A stretch of 64,000 nt of DNA from Pseudomonas sp. GTDB taxonomy: Bacteria; Pseudomonadota; Gammaproteobacteria; Pseudomonadales; Pseudomonadaceae. Both the position numbers and the translations under genes were made by a program. The notes beneath the pieces were generated by a model. The model made no database searches and was not told where the DNA came from. It worked only from the letters and a program-made list of their open reading frames with translations. This document shows positions 62,723 to 64,000 of the stretch, piece after piece (the stretch's first letter is position 1; every line of letters begins with the position of its first letter). The stretch is taken from positions 124,001-188,000 of the forward strand of contig NZ_JAQGNX010000170.1 of the NCBI RefSeq assembly GCF_028293835.1, given 5' to 3'.

Positions 62723-64000
62723 TCAGTTGTCATACCCCAGGTTCGGCGACAGCCAGCGCTCTGTCACGCTGATGTCCTGACCTTTGCGCTCCGTGTAGCT
62801 CTCGATCTGATCTTTGTCGATCTTGCCCACGGCGAAGTATTGCGCCTGTGGGTGGGCGAAATACCATCCGCTCACGGAGGCCGCAGGGAACATTGCAAAG
62901 CTCTCGGTCAGGAACACGCCGCTGTGGCCAGTCTGGCCATCGTCGGCGCGGTCCAGCAGATCGAACAAGGTGCCTTTCTCAGTGTGATCCGGGCACGCGG
63001 GATAGCCCGGCGCCGGGCGGATACCGACATACTGCTCTTTAATCAGGTCTTCGTTGGCCAGTTGTTCATCTTTGGCGTAGCCCCAGTAATTTATACGCAC
63101 TTGTTTGTGCAGCCATTCGGCGCAGGCTTCGGCCAGGCGGTCGGCCAAGGCTTTAACCATGATCGCGTTGTAATCGTCGCCAGCGTCCTGATACGCCTTG
63201 GACACTTCTTCAGCGCCAATGCCCGCCGTGGTGATAAACCCACCCACATAGTCGGTCACGCCGCTGTCTTTAGGCGCCACGAAATCCGCCAGGGAGAAGT
63301 TCGGCTTGCCATCGGTCTTGATGATCTGCTGACGCAGGTGATGCAGTTTCGCCCGAGGCTGGCCGTCATCGCCGTACAGCTCCACATCGTCGTCGTTTAC
63401 TTGATTTGCCGGCCAGAAACCAAATACCGCACGGGCGCTGATCAGCTTTTCGTCGATGAGTTTGCGCAGCAGCTCTTTAGCATCGGCGAACAAGGACGTC
63501 GCTGCTTCACCCACCACTTCGTCGGTGAGGATGCGCGGGTACTTGCCCGCCAGGTCCCACGAGATAAAGAACGGAGTCCAGTCGATGTATTCGGCCAGCA
63601 CGTTAAGATCGATGTTCTCCAGCACTTTGATCCCGGTAAACGTTGGCTTGACCGGTTGATAACTGGACCAGTCGAACTGAGGTTTTTTCGCCAGTGCGGC
63701 GCCGTAGCTCAAACGCTCGGTACGCGAACTGCGAGCGGCGGTGCGTTCGCGGACCTCAATGTATTCGAGCCGGGTTTTCTCGATAAACGCGGGTTTCAAT
63801 TCCTTGGACAGCAGCTGAGTAGCGACGCCCACGGCGCGGGAGGCGTCGGTGACATAAATCACTGCATCGTTGCTGTACTTGGGTTCGATCTTTACCGCTG
63901 TGTGCGCTTTGGAGGTGGTGGCACCGCCGATCATCAAGGGCAGGAAGAAGTTTTGCCGCTGCATTTCTCGTGCGACATGCACCATTTCGTCAAGGGACGG
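62723..64000 (-). CDS. metH: Cobalamin-dependent methionine synthase, C-terminal part only
   Basis: The frame is open to the right edge of the window, so the N-terminus (homocysteine, folate and most of the cobalamin domains) lies outside. The visible 425 residues cover the end of the B12 Rossmann domain (LMIGGATTSKAHTAVKIEP; IYVTDASRAVGV) and the full AdoMet activation domain with the SAM-binding motif GIRPAPGYPACPDHTEK. The enzyme moves a methyl group from methyl-tetrahydrofolate to homocysteine through cobalamin. Terminator downstream. Confidence 0.95.
   Translation of the reverse strand, partial: PSLDEMVHVAREMQRQNFFLPLMIGGATTSKAHTAVKIEPKYSNDAVIYVTDASRAVGVATQLLSKELKPAFIEKTRLEYIEVRERTAARSSRTERLSYGAALAKKPQFDWSSYQPVKPTFTGIKVLENIDLNVLAEYIDWTPFFISWDLAGKYPRILTDEVVGEAATSLFADAKELLRKLIDEKLISARAVFGFWPANQVNDDDVELYGDDGQPRAKLHHLRQQIIKTDGKPNFSLADFVAPKDSGVTDYVGGFITTAGIGAEEVSKAYQDAGDDYNAIMVKALADRLAEACAEWLHKQVRINYWGYAKDEQLANEDLIKEQYVGIRPAPGYPACPDHTEKGTLFDLLDRADDGQTGHSGVFLTESFAMFPAASVSGWYFAHPQAQYFAVGKIDKDQIESYTERKGQDISVTERWLSPNLGYDN

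Overview
The window looks like a chromosomal segment of a Pseudomonas species, probably of the P. fluorescens lineage or a close relative. This rests on gene content read from the sequence: a complete mannitol/arabitol operon in the order mtlE-F-G-K-D-Y-Z with mtlR behind it, a bphO-bphP phytochrome pair, a DacB/YggL/Dgt/MoaB/MoeA/NudC/CysI/MetH housekeeping set with Pseudomonas-like architecture, REP-type inverted repeats, and evenly GC-rich coding sequence. No prophage, integrase, insertion sequence or CRISPR array was seen. The genes at both window edges are cut: a diguanylate cyclase on the left and metH on the right.

Layout. 0-4.4 kb: truncated CHASE-PAS-PAS-GGDEF cyclase, dacB, yggL. 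4.4-9.5 kb: a BvgS/EvgS-like sensor with its LuxR-type regulator and a separate receiver protein, with three near-identical GGAA-NN-TTCC palindromes in the two intergenic stretches. 9.8-13.6 kb: dgt, an EAL phosphodiesterase with a YkuI-like sensor tail, and a three-gene DUF883/holin-like envelope operon. 13.9-20 kb: ammonium transporter, small redox protein, a small unknown gene behind a perfect LexA box, an RluA-type pseudouridine synthase, and bphO-bphP. 20-26 kb: tRNA-Pro(CGG), a small lipoprotein, moaB-moeA, a Kef-type antiporter, small membrane and secreted proteins, a GNAT enzyme and DUF1993. 26.3-35.7 kb: the mannitol operon and its activator, with a promoter and triple direct-repeat operator upstream of mtlE. 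35.8-40 kb: a toxin-antitoxin pair with a frameshifted toxin, cobF, a glycosyltransferase and an orphan Hcp.

40.1-51 kb is the most unusual part: a signalling island holding a stand-alone receiver, a CHASE3-GAF histidine kinase with three receivers, a CheR-like methyltransferase, a receiver-less CheB-like methylesterase, a receiver-kinase hybrid, a second stand-alone receiver, a kinase with a degenerate N-terminal receiver, and a double-domain KaiC-like ATPase. No chemoreceptor and no KaiA or KaiB is present. The tight overlaps (4-7 bp) suggest two converging operons working on one, so far unassigned, pathway.

51.3-64 kb: a dienoyl-CoA isomerase-like crotonase, nudC, a TauE-type permease, a Gfo/Idh/MocA dehydrogenase, an SDR / APH-type kinase / SCP2 / histidine-phosphatase group that resembles acyl-CoA side-chain catabolism, sohB, the DUF934-cysI sulfite reductase pair, two small membrane proteins, a REP inverted repeat, and the 3' part of metH. 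cobF and metH both belong to cobalamin metabolism (synthesis and use).

Start codons were chosen by family length and visible ribosome binding sites, so several are shorter than the longest open frame. Everything here is read by eye; no database search was run.
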